64,000 nucleotides of DNA from DATBGZ01 sp963803115 (GCA_963803115.1 CAWDLN010000014.1:62001-126000); one strand, 5' to 3'; shown: positions 1 through 8,512, counted from the first letter of the stretch. Notes: generated by a model not told the origin, from the sequence alone. A program made the numbers and translations.

Positions 1-54
1 AACCCGTGGTCGCGGTATGGGCACGGCGGTGCCGCCTGCTCCCCGATTTACCCC

Positions 55-1008
55 TTACGCAACCTGCGGTCCGCTCGTGGCCGCCCGGACCGCGGGCTTT
101 CCAGCCGAGTCGAGCCAGTCGAGGATCGCGTTCGCGGTTTGCTTCGGCGCCTCCAGTTGCGGCACGTGGCCGAGATCGCGCAGTACGGTCAGCGACCACG
201 ATGGGTTCTGGCGCGCGGCGGCCTTGGCGGCGGCCAGCGGTACCAAACGGTCCCGGTCGCCGTGCACCAACAAGACCGGCGACTGGATCGTCCGGATGAT
301 TCGCCGGTACGGCCAGCCCCTCACGTAGCCGGCCGTCGACAGAACGGAACGGGCAGCGGCGAGAAAGTCTTGTTCGATGCCCGTGACGCCTGCCCTTCGT
401 CGAGCCACCTCCACGTGCTGGGCCACGACATCGGCGGGTATCCGTGCGACGTCAACGCAGCAGAGCGAGAGCGTCGCGGCGACCGCCGCTTCCGGTGACA
501 TTTTGCGGCGTCGATCCATCAATATTCCGCCCAGCACGGGCGTCGCATACATCGCAAACAACGTCGTCACCACCGGATCCGGACGCGCCGGCACCATCGG
601 CAATGCCGCGTCGACCAGGATCAGGCCCGCGACGAGCGCAGGCGCCGTGCCGGCCTGCAGCAGTGAGATCATCCCGCCCATCGAGTTGCCCATCAGGATC
701 ACGGGGCCGTCGGTAACCGACTCGATAAAGCGGTGCAGCAGCCCACGGTTCGCCATCACCGACGTTCCCCGGCCCGAAGACTGGGTGAGGCCATGCCCGG
801 CCAGGTCCGGGGCGAGCACACGACATCGGTCGGTCAACAGCGGTGCGATCGCGACCCAGTTGACGGCCGAACCGCCCAGCCCGTGCACGCATACAACAAC
901 CGGCCCGTCGCTCGGGCCGCCAAAGTCAAGGTAGTGGACCGGACCGTCGAGGTCGATCCACCGCGATCGATCATCAAGTGGCGCCTGCGCCGGCCGCGGT
1001 TCTAGCAT
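55..1008 (-). CDS. alpha/beta-fold hydrolase
   Basis: A 317-residue soluble alpha/beta hydrolase. The oxyanion-loop motif HGLGGS is near residue 43, the nucleophile elbow is GNSMGG, an acid candidate sits in HGDRDRLVP, and the late histidine is in LGHVPQLEAP. Order and spacing fit a complete Ser-Asp-His triad, and the length is normal for the family. No signal peptide or membrane segment is visible. It is a lone leftward gene and its neighbour does not suggest a substrate, so it could be an esterase, lactonase or C-C hydrolase. The fold is certain; the reaction is not. Confidence 0.85.
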   Translation of the reverse strand: MLEPRPAQAPLDDRSRWIDLDGPVHYLDFGGPSDGPVVVCVHGLGGSAVNWVAIAPLLTDRCRVLAPDLAGHGLTQSSGRGTSVMANRGLLHRFIESVTDGPVILMGNSMGGMISLLQAGTAPALVAGLILVDAALPMVPARPDPVVTTLFAMYATPVLGGILMDRRRKMSPEAAVAATLSLCCVDVARIPADVVAQHVEVARRRAGVTGIEQDFLAAARSVLSTAGYVRGWPYRRIIRTIQSPVLLVHGDRDRLVPLAAAKAAARQNPSWSLTVLRDLGHVPQLEAPKQTANAILDWLDSAGKPAVRAATSGPQVA

Positions 1009-1056
1009 GGGCTCAACCTACGTACCCGCTGACTCGCGCGACAAGGTCTGCGCCCG

Positions 1057-1635
1057 TCACGGCGCGGCAGCGGCGCGGAGCGGGCCTGGCGCTGGCCGTC
1101 CGTCGAGGTCGATCGGGGACACGCTCCACGCGGCCGCGATCCGCATCACGTCCGTCTCGCCCACGAGCACGTCGGTCTCATCGTCGATCCCCGGGGTCAG
1201 CCCGACCGCGCGCTCGGTCTCGTCGGGTTCCCCTCGCCAGTCTGTGATTTCGCCAGTCTCGCCGAGGTAGGCGAAGGATCGCACCAACTCCCCTTCGCGG
1301 GCGCGCTGCCACCGGTGCAGTTCTACCACCCGATCCGTCGCGAAGTACTGCACCTCGGTGCCGAGGATGTCGGACAACTCCACTGTGGATGGTGATCGCG
1401 TGAGCCATCGTCCGACGGCGAGCAGCCAGCTTGCCTGGTCGGCTCCCGGTATAGGTGGCGTGAGTACTACCCGGTCATCGGTCAGGTAGGCCAGATCGAT
1501 GCCGGCCCGCCAGGACACCGGCCCGAGGTCGCGTAGGCCTAACACGGCGCTGACCAGTTCGACGTCGCCGTCGCGGATGGCCAGCCAGGCCTGCTTCGGG
1601 CCGAAACCGACCATGGGCTCGACGGCCTCAGTCAT
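1057..1635 (-). CDS. conserved-looking hypothetical protein
   Basis: A soluble 192-residue protein that I do not recognise. It is rich in Trp and acidic residues, has no signal peptide or membrane segment, and carries the stretch ELVRSFAYLGETGEITDW in its second half. Codon use looks normal for this genome and the ATG start is followed by an acidic N-terminus, which supports a real gene. Just upstream of its start lies a 54-bp tandem repeat, so its promoter may be in or beyond that repeat. No function is proposed. Confidence 0.6.
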   Translation of the reverse strand: MTEAVEPMVGFGPKQAWLAIRDGDVELVSAVLGLRDLGPVSWRAGIDLAYLTDDRVVLTPPIPGADQASWLLAVGRWLTRSPSTVELSDILGTEVQYFATDRVVELHRWQRAREGELVRSFAYLGETGEITDWRGEPDETERAVGLTPGIDDETDVLVGETDVMRIAAAWSVSPIDLDGRPAPGPLRAAAAP

Positions 1636-1648
1636 ACCGAGACATTAA

Positions 1649-1762
1649 CTCCGACAGGGAGCACGAGCTCCGAGGAACGAGGAGCGAGCGCGGACTGTCG
1701 CCGGCTGGCTCCGACAGGGAGCACGAGCTCCGAGGAACGAGGAGCGAGCGCGGACCGTCGCC
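1649..1762. repeat. two tandem copies of a 54-bp intergenic repeat
   Basis: Two 54-bp copies begin at 1649 and 1709, so the period is 60 bp. They differ at one position (T at 1696, C at 1756). The unit begins CTCCGACAGGGAGCACGAGC and runs into purine-rich GGAACGAGGAGCGAGCGCGG. It fills the gap between the gene ending at 1770 and the start at 1635, upstream of the latter. No coding potential is evident; a regulatory or REP-like role is only a guess. Confidence 0.85.
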
Positions 1763-1769
1763 TGCCAAC

Positions 1770-2207
1770 TTAGCGGTGGAACGGCACGATGTGACCGGTC
1801 GAACCCGGGTCCGGATCGGGACCCTGGTCAGTGGCAATCTTGATGCCGCGGAACACTCCCTCCTCCTCTCGCTGCTCGGCAAACTCCATCGCGGCCGTCG
1901 CAACCCGATCAGCGATCTGATCGATCCGCCGCATCACGTGATCGCGTACCGCGGCCGCGAGGACAGCGACCCAGGCGATAACGAAGCTTGCGGCCGCCAC
2001 AATGAGCGTCGCGTGGATGTAGGGCGAGGACGGGGGAGGAGGCCTGCTGCCTGGCGGCGGTGGCGGGCCCGGAACGGAGTTCACATCGAGGTACCAGAGC
2101 ACGGCCAGCCCGACGGTGCACAGAAGGGCCGCGGTGAGGCTCGTGAGCAGCAACGGAGTGAGCTGAAATGGCGCTACGTTCCGGGCGGGCTCGGCACGCT
2201 CGACCAC
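1770..2207 (-). CDS. small membrane protein with Pro-rich loop
   Basis: The reading frame stays open to 2402, but the GTG at 2207 is preceded by AAAGGAG at a 7-base spacing, and the residues before it do not look like protein. I therefore start there, giving 145 residues. There are two membrane segments (about residues 15-37 and 65-88), separated by a proline-rich loop (PGPPPPPGSRPPPPSSP), followed by an amphipathic charged tail that may form a coiled coil. It probably sits in the plasma membrane with the tail in the cytoplasm. Family and role are unknown. It lies downstream of a helix-turn-helix gene on the same strand. Confidence 0.55.
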   Translation of the reverse strand: MVERAEPARNVAPFQLTPLLLTSLTAALLCTVGLAVLWYLDVNSVPGPPPPPGSRPPPPSSPYIHATLIVAAASFVIAWVAVLAAAVRDHVMRRIDQIADRVATAAMEFAEQREEEGVFRGIKIATDQGPDPDPGSTGHIVPFHR

Positions 2208-2402
2208 GGGCTGGCTCCTTTCACGGGGGGACCGCTCGGTGGAAGGAAGCCTCAGGCTAGCGATGACGAATCGTCGCCTCAATACATCGATGTGGCCGAA
2301 GTAATCGAACGCCTGCTCGTACCAGCCGTGCGAACGGCTTATTGCGGCCGCAACGAAATTGTGTCCCGCCGCGTCGCGGACGCCCGCTTTCGACGTCGCC
2401 AA

Positions 2403-2861
2403 TCAGGCGGGACGGGCCATTGGCGCCGTTTCGGCCGAAGGTTGCGAAGGGTTGGCGGTGCGGTTGCGGCGGCGCATATCACGCCGGTACGGCTCGAGCA
2501 TCCGATTCAGTACGGCGGTCAGCGCGTCGCGGTCCGCCACCGAGATGGGTGAGTCGCTCGCCAGCATTCGGCCCACCTCGTAGCCCAAGGTGTGCAGGCG
2601 CGCCCCGGTCGCGGGCGTTGCATCGCCCAGTCGGTCCGGATAGGCGGCGCCGACCATTTCGTTGATTGACTTGCCGAGCTTGGGCGCGACCCGTTCCAAC
2701 GAACGAATAGTCGGCCGCTGGTCCTCGCTGAGCCAGCGAAGAACAACGGACGGATCCGTGTTCACGGCACGCGCGAACTGGGTCGGAGTCGCGAAGCCCG
2801 CTGCGTGGATGGCATTCCGGAGATAATCACCGAAGCCAACCGGCGGTCCCTGTTGGCCCAC
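2403..2861 (-). CDS. XRE-type helix-turn-helix protein
   Basis: Residues from VGFGDYLRNAIHAAGF through RSLERVAPKLG read as a Cro/C1-type helix-turn-helix (TPTQFARAVNTDPSVVLRWL is the recognition region), followed by a helical tail rich in Arg. It is probably a DNA-binding regulator of about 152 residues. The frame is open to 3005, but the sequence before VGQQGPPVGFG looks non-coding, so the GTG at 2861 is preferred; no clear ribosome site is present, so a leaderless start is possible. The target is unknown. It lies 195 bases upstream of the small membrane protein on the same strand. Confidence 0.6.
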   Translation of the reverse strand: MGQQGPPVGFGDYLRNAIHAAGFATPTQFARAVNTDPSVVLRWLSEDQRPTIRSLERVAPKLGKSINEMVGAAYPDRLGDATPATGARLHTLGYEVGRMLASDSPISVADRDALTAVLNRMLEPYRRDMRRRNRTANPSQPSAETAPMARPA

Positions 2862-3022
2862 GCGCCAAACAATAGCCGACGGTGACGCAAAACGGCATCC
2901 TGACGCTTTGTCACCGCATCCGAAGTGCTTTCGTTCCGCGTGGCGATCAGTGCGTTTGTGGCCTGCCGTACTAATGGCGAAATATTGCACCTCACCGTGG
3001 CCCAACCGTTGTTCGTTGCCGA

Positions 3023-4117
3023 TCAGGTTCGTTGATGGTCGGCCAGGTCAGCGTGATGGTCGGTACCCTCGTGCGGCTCGGGATCGGCGTGTACGAGCGC
3101 TGCCGTCAGCCGGGGCACCACGTGAATGAGCCGGTGCTCGGCTTCGACCGCCACGGCGTGCGCCGCGACAACGGTCAGCTGAGCGTCCACGACAATGTCG
3201 CACTCGGCTCGCAGTTTGTGACCGATCCAGCGGAGCCGGACCGACCCGACGGAACGCACGCCGTCTGTGCCGCGCAGCACGGCCTCGACGGCATCCACAG
3301 TGGACGGATCGACGGCGTCCATGAGCCGGCGGTAGATCTCCCTGGCCGCCTGCCAGAGCACACCGAGGATGGCCACGGTAATGGCGAGGCCAACGACCGG
3401 ATCCGCCCAGCGCCACCCAATGGCGACACCACCCGCGCCTACCAGAACCGCCAGCGATGTGTAACCGTCGGCGCGGGCGTGCAGGCCGTCAGCAACGAGT
3501 GCGGCCGATCCGATCCGTCGACCGACCCGGGTCCGCAACTGCGCCACGGCCTCGTTACCGAGAAAGCCGATCACGGCCGCCCCGGCGACCGCGGCGAGGT
3601 AGCTGACGTCGGCGGGGTGGCGCAGCCGGTCGATCGCCGCCCATCCGGCCGCGACCGCCGAGATCGCGATAAACGCTACGATCACGATGCCGGCGAGATC
3701 CTCGGCTCGTCCGTAGCCGTACGTATACCGCCGCGAGGGCGGACGCTGGCTGACAAGAAAGGCAAACAGCAGCGGTACGGCGGTCAGCGCATCTGCGACA
3801 TTATGGAGAGTGTCCCCGAGCAACGCCACCGAGCCCGACCAGACGACGACCGCCGCCTGGATGAGGGCGGTCGCCCCGAGCAATGCCAACGACAGCCATA
3901 GCGTGCGAACGCCTTCCCGACTCGTCTCGAGCTCAGAGTCCACTGTAGACACCGAGTCGTGCGAGTGCGGCATGATCACGTGCCGGATTCGGCCGAGCAG
4001 GCCACCGTGCTCGTGCTGGTCGTGCTCGTGGTCGTGCTCGTGGTCGTGCTCGTGGTCGTGCTCGTTGTGCTCGCGCTCGTCCTCGTGCGTATGGGTGTGT
4101 TCGTGTGGATGCGCCAC
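3023..4117 (-). CDS. cation diffusion facilitator (Zn/Co exporter)
   Basis: A 364-residue CDF-family transporter expected in the plasma membrane, exchanging cytosolic Zn2+ or a similar metal for protons. The first 38 residues are a His/Asp/Glu-rich metal-binding tail made of repeated HEHD. Six membrane segments follow. The metal-site signatures HxxxD are at H105/D109 (TLHNVADAL) and H213/D217 (LHARADGYT), and a C-terminal cytosolic domain contains RWIGHKLRAECDI. The length is typical of CzcD/ZitB. No metal-sensor gene is adjacent. The substrate cannot be told from sequence, although the His-rich tail favours zinc. Confidence 0.92.
   Translation of the reverse strand: MAHPHEHTHTHEDEREHNEHDHEHDHEHDHEHDQHEHGGLLGRIRHVIMPHSHDSVSTVDSELETSREGVRTLWLSLALLGATALIQAAVVVWSGSVALLGDTLHNVADALTAVPLLFAFLVSQRPPSRRYTYGYGRAEDLAGIVIVAFIAISAVAAGWAAIDRLRHPADVSYLAAVAGAAVIGFLGNEAVAQLRTRVGRRIGSAALVADGLHARADGYTSLAVLVGAGGVAIGWRWADPVVGLAITVAILGVLWQAAREIYRRLMDAVDPSTVDAVEAVLRGTDGVRSVGSVRLRWIGHKLRAECDIVVDAQLTVVAAHAVAVEAEHRLIHVVPRLTAALVHADPEPHEGTDHHADLADHQRT
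4008..4075. repeat. 12-bp coding tandem repeat (His-rich tail)
   Basis: About four near-perfect copies of GTCGTGCTCGTG, read on the minus strand as His-Glu-His-Asp in the N-terminal tail of the CDF transporter. The 12-base period keeps frame, so copy-number change would lengthen or shorten the metal-binding tail without breaking the gene. Confidence 0.85.
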
Positions 4118-4185
4118 AGGGTTGATCGTCGCACGTTGGCGGGCCGGGGCGCCTCCACGCAGCCAACGTGTGCGACGGTAGCGCC

Positions 4186-4998
4186 ATGCATGTCTCCGCC
4201 ATCGCCATCTATCCGATCAAGGGCTGCTATCGCGTCGAGCTCGACCGGGCCCAGGTCGAGCCCTGGGGGCTGGCCGGGGATCGCCGCTGGCTCGTTGTCG
4301 ATCCGGAGACTGGCGTGGCCATCACCCAGCGGGAGCTGAAGCATCTCTTCCGGATTAGGCCGACTCCGACCGAACGTGGGCTGAACCTTCGTGCGGAAGG
4401 CCTGCCCGACCTTGCGGTGGCGTCCCCGGTTGTCGCGGATCTCGTGGATGTCGTCGTGTTCCGGTTCACCGGTCCTGCGTCGCTCGCCGGCGCCGAGGCG
4501 GACAACTGGCTCAGTCTCGCCTTGCAGCGCAAGGTACGGCTCGTGTGGCTCGACGATCCCACGCGGCGTCGAGTGAATCCGGACTTCGGCGAGGACTCGG
4601 ACCGGGTCGGCTTCGCCGACGGCTATCCGGTCGGGTTGGCGAATGCGGCCTCGCTCGACGCGCTCAACGATCTCATCGCGGAGTCGGGCTCCCTTGAAGG
4701 ACCTCTGCCCATGACTCGCTTCCGGCCGAACCTGGTCATCTCGGGCGCTCCGGCCTGGGTGGAGGACGAATGGACTGGTCGCCGGATCCGCATCGGCGAG
4801 GTGACGTTCCGGGTGGCCAAGCCGAACGATCGGTGCCTCGTCACGACAATCGACCAGGAGTCGGGCGATAAGGGCAAGGAGCCGTTGCGCACCCTTGGCC
4901 GGTATCGCAACGTCGACCAGGACCTGCTCTTTGCGACCTACCTGATTCCCGACAACCGCGGCCACATCGCGCTCGGCGATTCCGTAACGGCCCTCTGA
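4186..4998 (+). CDS. MOSC domain-containing protein
   Basis: A 270-residue protein with the N-terminal MOSC beta-barrel signature (AIAIYPIKGC, then GLAGDRRWLVVD) and the C-terminal MOSC domain holding the conserved cysteine in NDRCLVTTIDQ. Proteins of this architecture (YcbX, mARC-like) bind molybdenum cofactor and reduce N-hydroxylated or S-oxidised compounds; that role is inferred from family. An ATG six codons upstream also fits, but MHVSAIAIYPIKG matches the family's usual start. It is divergent from the metal exporter and ends just before a tRNA-Leu on the other strand. Confidence 0.88.
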   Translation: MHVSAIAIYPIKGCYRVELDRAQVEPWGLAGDRRWLVVDPETGVAITQRELKHLFRIRPTPTERGLNLRAEGLPDLAVASPVVADLVDVVVFRFTGPASLAGAEADNWLSLALQRKVRLVWLDDPTRRRVNPDFGEDSDRVGFADGYPVGLANAASLDALNDLIAESGSLEGPLPMTRFRPNLVISGAPAWVEDEWTGRRIRIGEVTFRVAKPNDRCLVTTIDQESGDKGKEPLRTLGRYRNVDQDLLFATYLIPDNRGHIALGDSVTAL

Positions 4999-5042
4999 AC
5001 GAAGGCGGAGGCTCTCATTGGAGCGCTCCGCCTCCGCTGATG

Positions 5043-5124
5043 TGCGGGAGAGGGGAGTCGAACCCCTACGCCCGAAGGCACCAGGACCTAAACCTGGCGC
5101 GGCTGCCTGTTACGCCACTCCCGC
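5043..5124 (-). tRNA. tRNA-Leu (anticodon UAG)
   Basis: On the minus strand the sequence folds as a class II tRNA: acceptor GCGGGAG pairing with CTCCCGC, anticodon stem CCAGG/CCTGG around loop TTTAGGT (anticodon TAG, reading CUA), a long variable arm and T-arm GGGGTTCGACTCCCC. The 3' CCA is not encoded. The mature span is 82 nt. Confidence 0.95.
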
Positions 5125-5161
5125 ATCAGGTGGGAGTGTACGGGTCGGGCTTGGCCGCCAA

Positions 5162-6010
5162 CTAACCGGATTCCACGACGCGGCTACGATCATCCGCTCG
5201 GTTGAGACCAGCCGCGCGAAGAACATTGCTCACGGTTCCGTGGGAGACGATCAGGCCACCGTTCTCGTTGTCGCGGAGTCTTTGCACTATTTTTCGCGGC
5301 CCCTCGTTCGGAAAAGCGAGCGCACAGTTGATGATCGCCCGCGCTCGGTTGCCTCGGTTGCTGGTTCGCTTCTGATCGCGCCCGATGAGAGGATCGACCT
5401 TTCCATCCTGATTGGAAATGTGTTTGCGAAGCCGGTAGAAATGGCTCGGCGAGCACCCCAGAAGTTTGGCCGCCTGGGCGACGGTCATCGGGGTTGCGGG
5501 CGGCGCCGTGGCCGATTTTGGGCCGCGTCGAGCTGCGTCCTCGGGCGAGGGACGTTTTCCGCGTCCGGCGAAGGTCGACGTCTGGCTGTGGCAGTTGGGA
5601 CAGAGAAACCGCAGATTCTCGCGCCGGCAGTCGTTGTAGTCCCCGTTGATGTGATCGACGTGAAGAACGAGTGGCCGTTCATTCCACTCTGGACCGATAC
5701 CGCAGATGTCGCATCTGAGTGGGACACCGACGGCGATGAGTGCCTTGGTGAGCAGAGAGCCGGGTGCGCGCCGCCGGTGCGCGGGTCGAATGACGAGGAC
5801 CTGCGCAGGCGTAAGGCGGTTAGGGGAGGTCCGGCCGAGATAATGGCCTCGCCCGGTGAAATGGGTCGTATCGATGCCCAAGTCGACAAGACGGCGCTTG
5901 ATGTGGGAATGAGATCCGCCCGTATACGGAATGCCCAGGATCCGGAGGACGCCGGCAATAGTCGTCGACTTTCGAGCCGCTTCGGCCAACACTTCGGGGG
6001 TGTATTTCAT
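5162..6010 (-). CDS. HNH endonuclease with HTH regions
   Basis: A 282-residue protein. Residues 1-45 are helical and resemble a small DNA-binding region. C100xxC103 and C137xxC140 form a zinc pair around the HNH core, with HVDHINGDYNDCRRENLRF giving H120 and N132, and H141 following the last Cys. A second helix-turn-helix (TVAQAAKLLGCSPSHFYRLR) and a basic tail follow. I start at ATG 6010 (MKYTPEVLAEAA) because the open frame upstream overlaps the divergent Nudix gene and is not protein-like. It is probably a stand-alone homing-type or repair/defence nuclease; no intein or intron is seen near it. Confidence 0.8.
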   Translation of the reverse strand: MKYTPEVLAEAARKSTTIAGVLRILGIPYTGGSHSHIKRRLVDLGIDTTHFTGRGHYLGRTSPNRLTPAQVLVIRPAHRRRAPGSLLTKALIAVGVPLRCDICGIGPEWNERPLVLHVDHINGDYNDCRRENLRFLCPNCHSQTSTFAGRGKRPSPEDAARRGPKSATAPPATPMTVAQAAKLLGCSPSHFYRLRKHISNQDGKVDPLIGRDQKRTSNRGNRARAIINCALAFPNEGPRKIVQRLRDNENGGLIVSHGTVSNVLRAAGLNRADDRSRVVESG

Positions 6011-6145
6011 GGCCTGAGAATAGAACGAAGGTACGACAAGAATTCTCCATGATCGATCGCAGTCAGACACGGTCGTTGCACCAGAGGGTGAGGGCCGAGG
6101 CGTCGTGGGCTGGGCGTTGTGGCGCGGGCGGGCTACGGTCGTCGA

Positions 6146-6589
6146 GTGAGCCAGATGGTGCCGTGCCGATGTGGACGATTCCACTATGGACGGTACGGCG
6201 CGGCCGGTCTGGTGTTGACCAACGATTCGGGCGCGGTGCTCCTCGCCCGACGGTCGATGTACGTTCACCGGCCCGGCACCTGGGCCTTCCCCGGCGGTGC
6301 CCTGGACCGCAACGAGTCCCCGCAGGAGTGCGCGATCCGCGAGGCTGATGAGGAGCTCGGCATCCCCGCCAGCGCGATCGTCGTTGGCCGCACCATGCCC
6401 GGCCTCGACCACGGCGTATGGCGCTACACCTACGTCATCGCCACGGTCGCTCCCGATACACCCAAGATCAGGTTGTCGCTGGGATGGGAGACCGACGAAG
6501 CGGCGTGGGTCCCGCTCAGCGAGGTCGCCACCCTGGCACTCCACCCAGACCTCCACGTAGCGTGGCCGGATCTGCTCGCGACCTGGTGA
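6146..6589 (+). CDS. Nudix hydrolase
   Basis: A 147-residue protein with a complete Nudix box (GX5EX7REUXEEXGU) in GALDRNESPQECAIREADEE followed by LGI, and an N-terminal CRCGRFHYGRYGAAGL segment common in actinobacterial members. It should hydrolyse a nucleoside diphosphate linked to another moiety (X) with Mg2+ or Mn2+; the substrate is unknown. GTG 6146 is chosen because it just precedes the CRCG motif; ATG 6152 is also possible. It is convergent with the peroxiredoxin gene. Confidence 0.85.
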   Translation: MSQMVPCRCGRFHYGRYGAAGLVLTNDSGAVLLARRSMYVHRPGTWAFPGGALDRNESPQECAIREADEELGIPASAIVVGRTMPGLDHGVWRYTYVIATVAPDTPKIRLSLGWETDEAAWVPLSEVATLALHPDLHVAWPDLLATW

Positions 6590-6598
6590 CACGCCGTT

Positions 6599-6657
6599 GA
6601 CCTTGGAGAAAGGCGCGCGAAAAGAGATCGACTAACGCGTATTTATCCAAGATCGCC
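6599..6657. repeat. dispersed palindrome-ended repeat, copy 1
   Basis: One of three related ~60-bp elements in this window, and the most diverged. It starts GACCTTGGAGAAA and ends ACGCGTATTTATCCAAGATC; the ends CCTTGG and CCAAG..GC are inverted. It lies between the converging stops of the Nudix and peroxiredoxin genes, so it may act as a two-way terminator. Confidence 0.7.
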
Positions 6658-6669
6658 GAAGTGCGCGGG

Positions 6670-7140
6670 CTAGCCGATGCCGAGTTCGCGGCGGAGCTTG
6701 GCGACGTGCCCGGTCGCCTTCACGTTGTAGTACGCCTTCTCGATGCGTCCGTCGGGGCCGATCACGAAAGTCGATCGGATGACGCCCATGACCGTACGGC
6801 CATAGTTCTGCTTCTCTCCGTATGCCCCGTACGCGGTCAGTACAGCCTTGTCCGGGTCGGACACGAGCGGGAACGTGAGCCCGTCCCGTTCCCGGAACTC
6901 CGCCAGCTTCCGCGCTGAGTCGGGTGATATGCCGACCACCGACAGTCCCCGAGCGGCCAAGGACGACAAGGAGTCCCGGAAGTCGCAGGCCTCGGTTGTG
7001 CAGCCGGGCGTCATCGCGGCCGGATAGGCGTACAGGATGACTCGCTTTCCGGCCAGGTCGGCCAAGCGCAGCGTCTCGCCGGTGTCGGTGGTGAGCGCGA
7101 AGTTGGGTGCCGGGTCACCTGGTTCGAGACGAGTTGTCAT
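6670..7140 (-). CDS. bcp: thioredoxin-dependent peroxiredoxin (Bcp/PrxQ)
   Basis: A 156-residue atypical 2-Cys peroxiredoxin of the BCP/PrxQ class. The peroxidatic Cys47 lies in MTPGCTTEACDF, with the resolving Cys52 five residues later, and the fold continues through VVGISPDSARKLAEF and STFVIGPDGRI. It reduces hydrogen peroxide and organic hydroperoxides in the cytosol using thioredoxin. ATG 7140 gives the normal family length; the open frame upstream is not protein-like and would run through the Nur-type box. It is divergent from the nickel transporter and shares its 121-bp upstream region. Confidence 0.93.
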   Translation of the reverse strand: MTTRLEPGDPAPNFALTTDTGETLRLADLAGKRVILYAYPAAMTPGCTTEACDFRDSLSSLAARGLSVVGISPDSARKLAEFRERDGLTFPLVSDPDKAVLTAYGAYGEKQNYGRTVMGVIRSTFVIGPDGRIEKAYYNVKATGHVAKLRRELGIG

Positions 7141-7183
7141 ACCCGCACCATACCGTCGAGGCGTTGGTCGCCAGTCAGAGGCT

Positions 7184-7202
7184 GTTGCAACTAGCTTGCA
7201 AC
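7184..7202. promoter_or_regulatory. Nur-type box upstream of nickel transporter
   Basis: GTTGCAA-CTAGC-TTGCAAC is a perfect 7-bp inverted repeat with a 5-bp spacer. It matches the TTGCAA-N5-TTGCAA operator described for the Fur-family nickel regulator Nur of Streptomyces. It lies 60 bp before the transporter ATG, where a bound repressor would block transcription when nickel is plentiful. No nur gene is in the window. Confidence 0.8.
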
Positions 7203-7261
7203 AAGCACCGATTCGAAATAGCCTGGGCTCAGATCCGACGCCGCTGGACGGGAGAGTTGCC

Positions 7262-8371
7262 ATGCTGGCTCCACCCAAGACGCCGATCCGTAACCGCCTG
7301 TCCAGGCACGAATGGCGAAGCCTGATCGGCATGGCGGGGTTCATCGCGGCGCTGCATATCGTCGGCTGGTTCACCCTTGTGGCGATCATCGCCCCGCAGC
7401 AGTACGACGTCGGCGGCCAGATCTTCGGCATCGGACTGGGCGTCACCGCCTACACCCTCGGCATGCGGCACGCGTTCGACGCGGATCACATCGCCGCCAT
7501 CGACAACACCACCCGCAAGCTCATGGCCGACGGTCAACGTCCGCTGTCGGTCGGGTTCTGGTTCTCCCTGGGGCATTCGTCCGTCGTCTTTGGACTGTGC
7601 TTCCTTCTGGGCATCGGTGTGCGCGCGCTGGCGGGTCAGGTCGGAGACGAGTCGTCCGGACTGCAGCAGACCACGGGTTTGATCGGCACCGCCGTCTCGG
7701 GCACCTTCCTCATGCTCATCGCGTTGATCAACCTCGTGGTACTCGTCGGCATCGTGAAGGTGTTCCGACGCATGCGTCACGGCCACTACGACGAGTCCGA
7801 ACTCGAGGATCAGCTCAACCGGCGCGGGTTCATGAACCGCATCCTCGGCCGGGTGACGAAGGCCGTCCGCAAGCCGTGGCACATGTACCCCGTTGGCCTG
7901 CTCTTCGGTCTCGGCTTCGACACCGCGACCGAGGTCGGCCTGCTGGTGCTGGCCGGTGGCGCGGCCGCGTTCGAGCTGCCGTGGTACGCCATCCTGATCC
8001 TGCCGATCCTTTTCGCGGCGGGCATGAGCCTGCTGGACACCATCGACGGCTCATTCATGAACTTCGCGTACGGCTGGGCGTTCTCCAAGCCGGTCCGGAA
8101 GGTGTACTACAACATCACGATCACGGCTCTGTCGGTCGCCGTAGCACTGATCATCGGCGGCGTCGAACTTATCTCGATACTTGCCGACAAGACCGGCATC
8201 ACCGCTGGTCCGTTGCGTGTCATCGCCGACCTCGATCTCAACCATGTCGGGTACGCCATCGTGGCCCTGTTCCTGGTCACGTGGATGGTCGCGATCGTCG
8301 CCTGGAAGTTGCTGCGCATCGAAGACAGGTGGAGCGACCGGCTTCGACCCGTCACCGACGAGGCCGCCTAG
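7262..8371 (+). CDS. NiCoT-family nickel/cobalt permease
   Basis: A 369-residue membrane protein of about eight segments. The NiCoT signature HX4DH is seen in RHAFDADHIAAIDN (H70, D75, H76), followed by FWFSLGHSSVV and LGFDTATEVGLL, all family hallmarks. It imports Ni2+ (or Co2+) across the plasma membrane, feeding urease, nickel superoxide dismutase or hydrogenase; none of these genes is in view. ATG 7262 follows GGGAGAG. Together with the Nur-type box, this supports nickel as the physiological substrate and repression by nickel-loaded Nur. Confidence 0.93.
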   Translation: MLAPPKTPIRNRLSRHEWRSLIGMAGFIAALHIVGWFTLVAIIAPQQYDVGGQIFGIGLGVTAYTLGMRHAFDADHIAAIDNTTRKLMADGQRPLSVGFWFSLGHSSVVFGLCFLLGIGVRALAGQVGDESSGLQQTTGLIGTAVSGTFLMLIALINLVVLVGIVKVFRRMRHGHYDESELEDQLNRRGFMNRILGRVTKAVRKPWHMYPVGLLFGLGFDTATEVGLLVLAGGAAAFELPWYAILILPILFAAGMSLLDTIDGSFMNFAYGWAFSKPVRKVYYNITITALSVAVALIIGGVELISILADKTGITAGPLRVIADLDLNHVGYAIVALFLVTWMVAIVAWKLLRIEDRWSDRLRPVTDEAA

Positions 8372-8410
8372 GAGCGCTGCCGGCACGAGCACCGCCCCAC
8401 GGCCCGGGAA

Positions 8411-8475
8411 CTCGGCGACCTTGGCAGAATACGCGCGATCGGAGATCGAACCACGCGCATATTTCCAAGATCGCG
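8411..8475. repeat. dispersed palindrome-ended repeat, copy 2
   Basis: It runs from CTCGGCGACCTTGG to CCAAGATCGCGG and shares the core GATCGGAGATCGAACCACGC exactly with copy 3. It sits between the converging nickel permease and DsbA-like genes, 39 bp after one stop and 37 bp before the other. Confidence 0.8.
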
Positions 8476-8512
8476 GCGTCAAGGGCGGCCGAGGGGGCGC
8501 GAGCGGCGCGGG

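Noticed and set aside
4008..4075. Short regular repeat checked as a CRISPR array
   Set aside because: The 12-bp period has no spacers and is in frame within the His-rich tail. No CRISPR array or cas gene was seen anywhere in the window.
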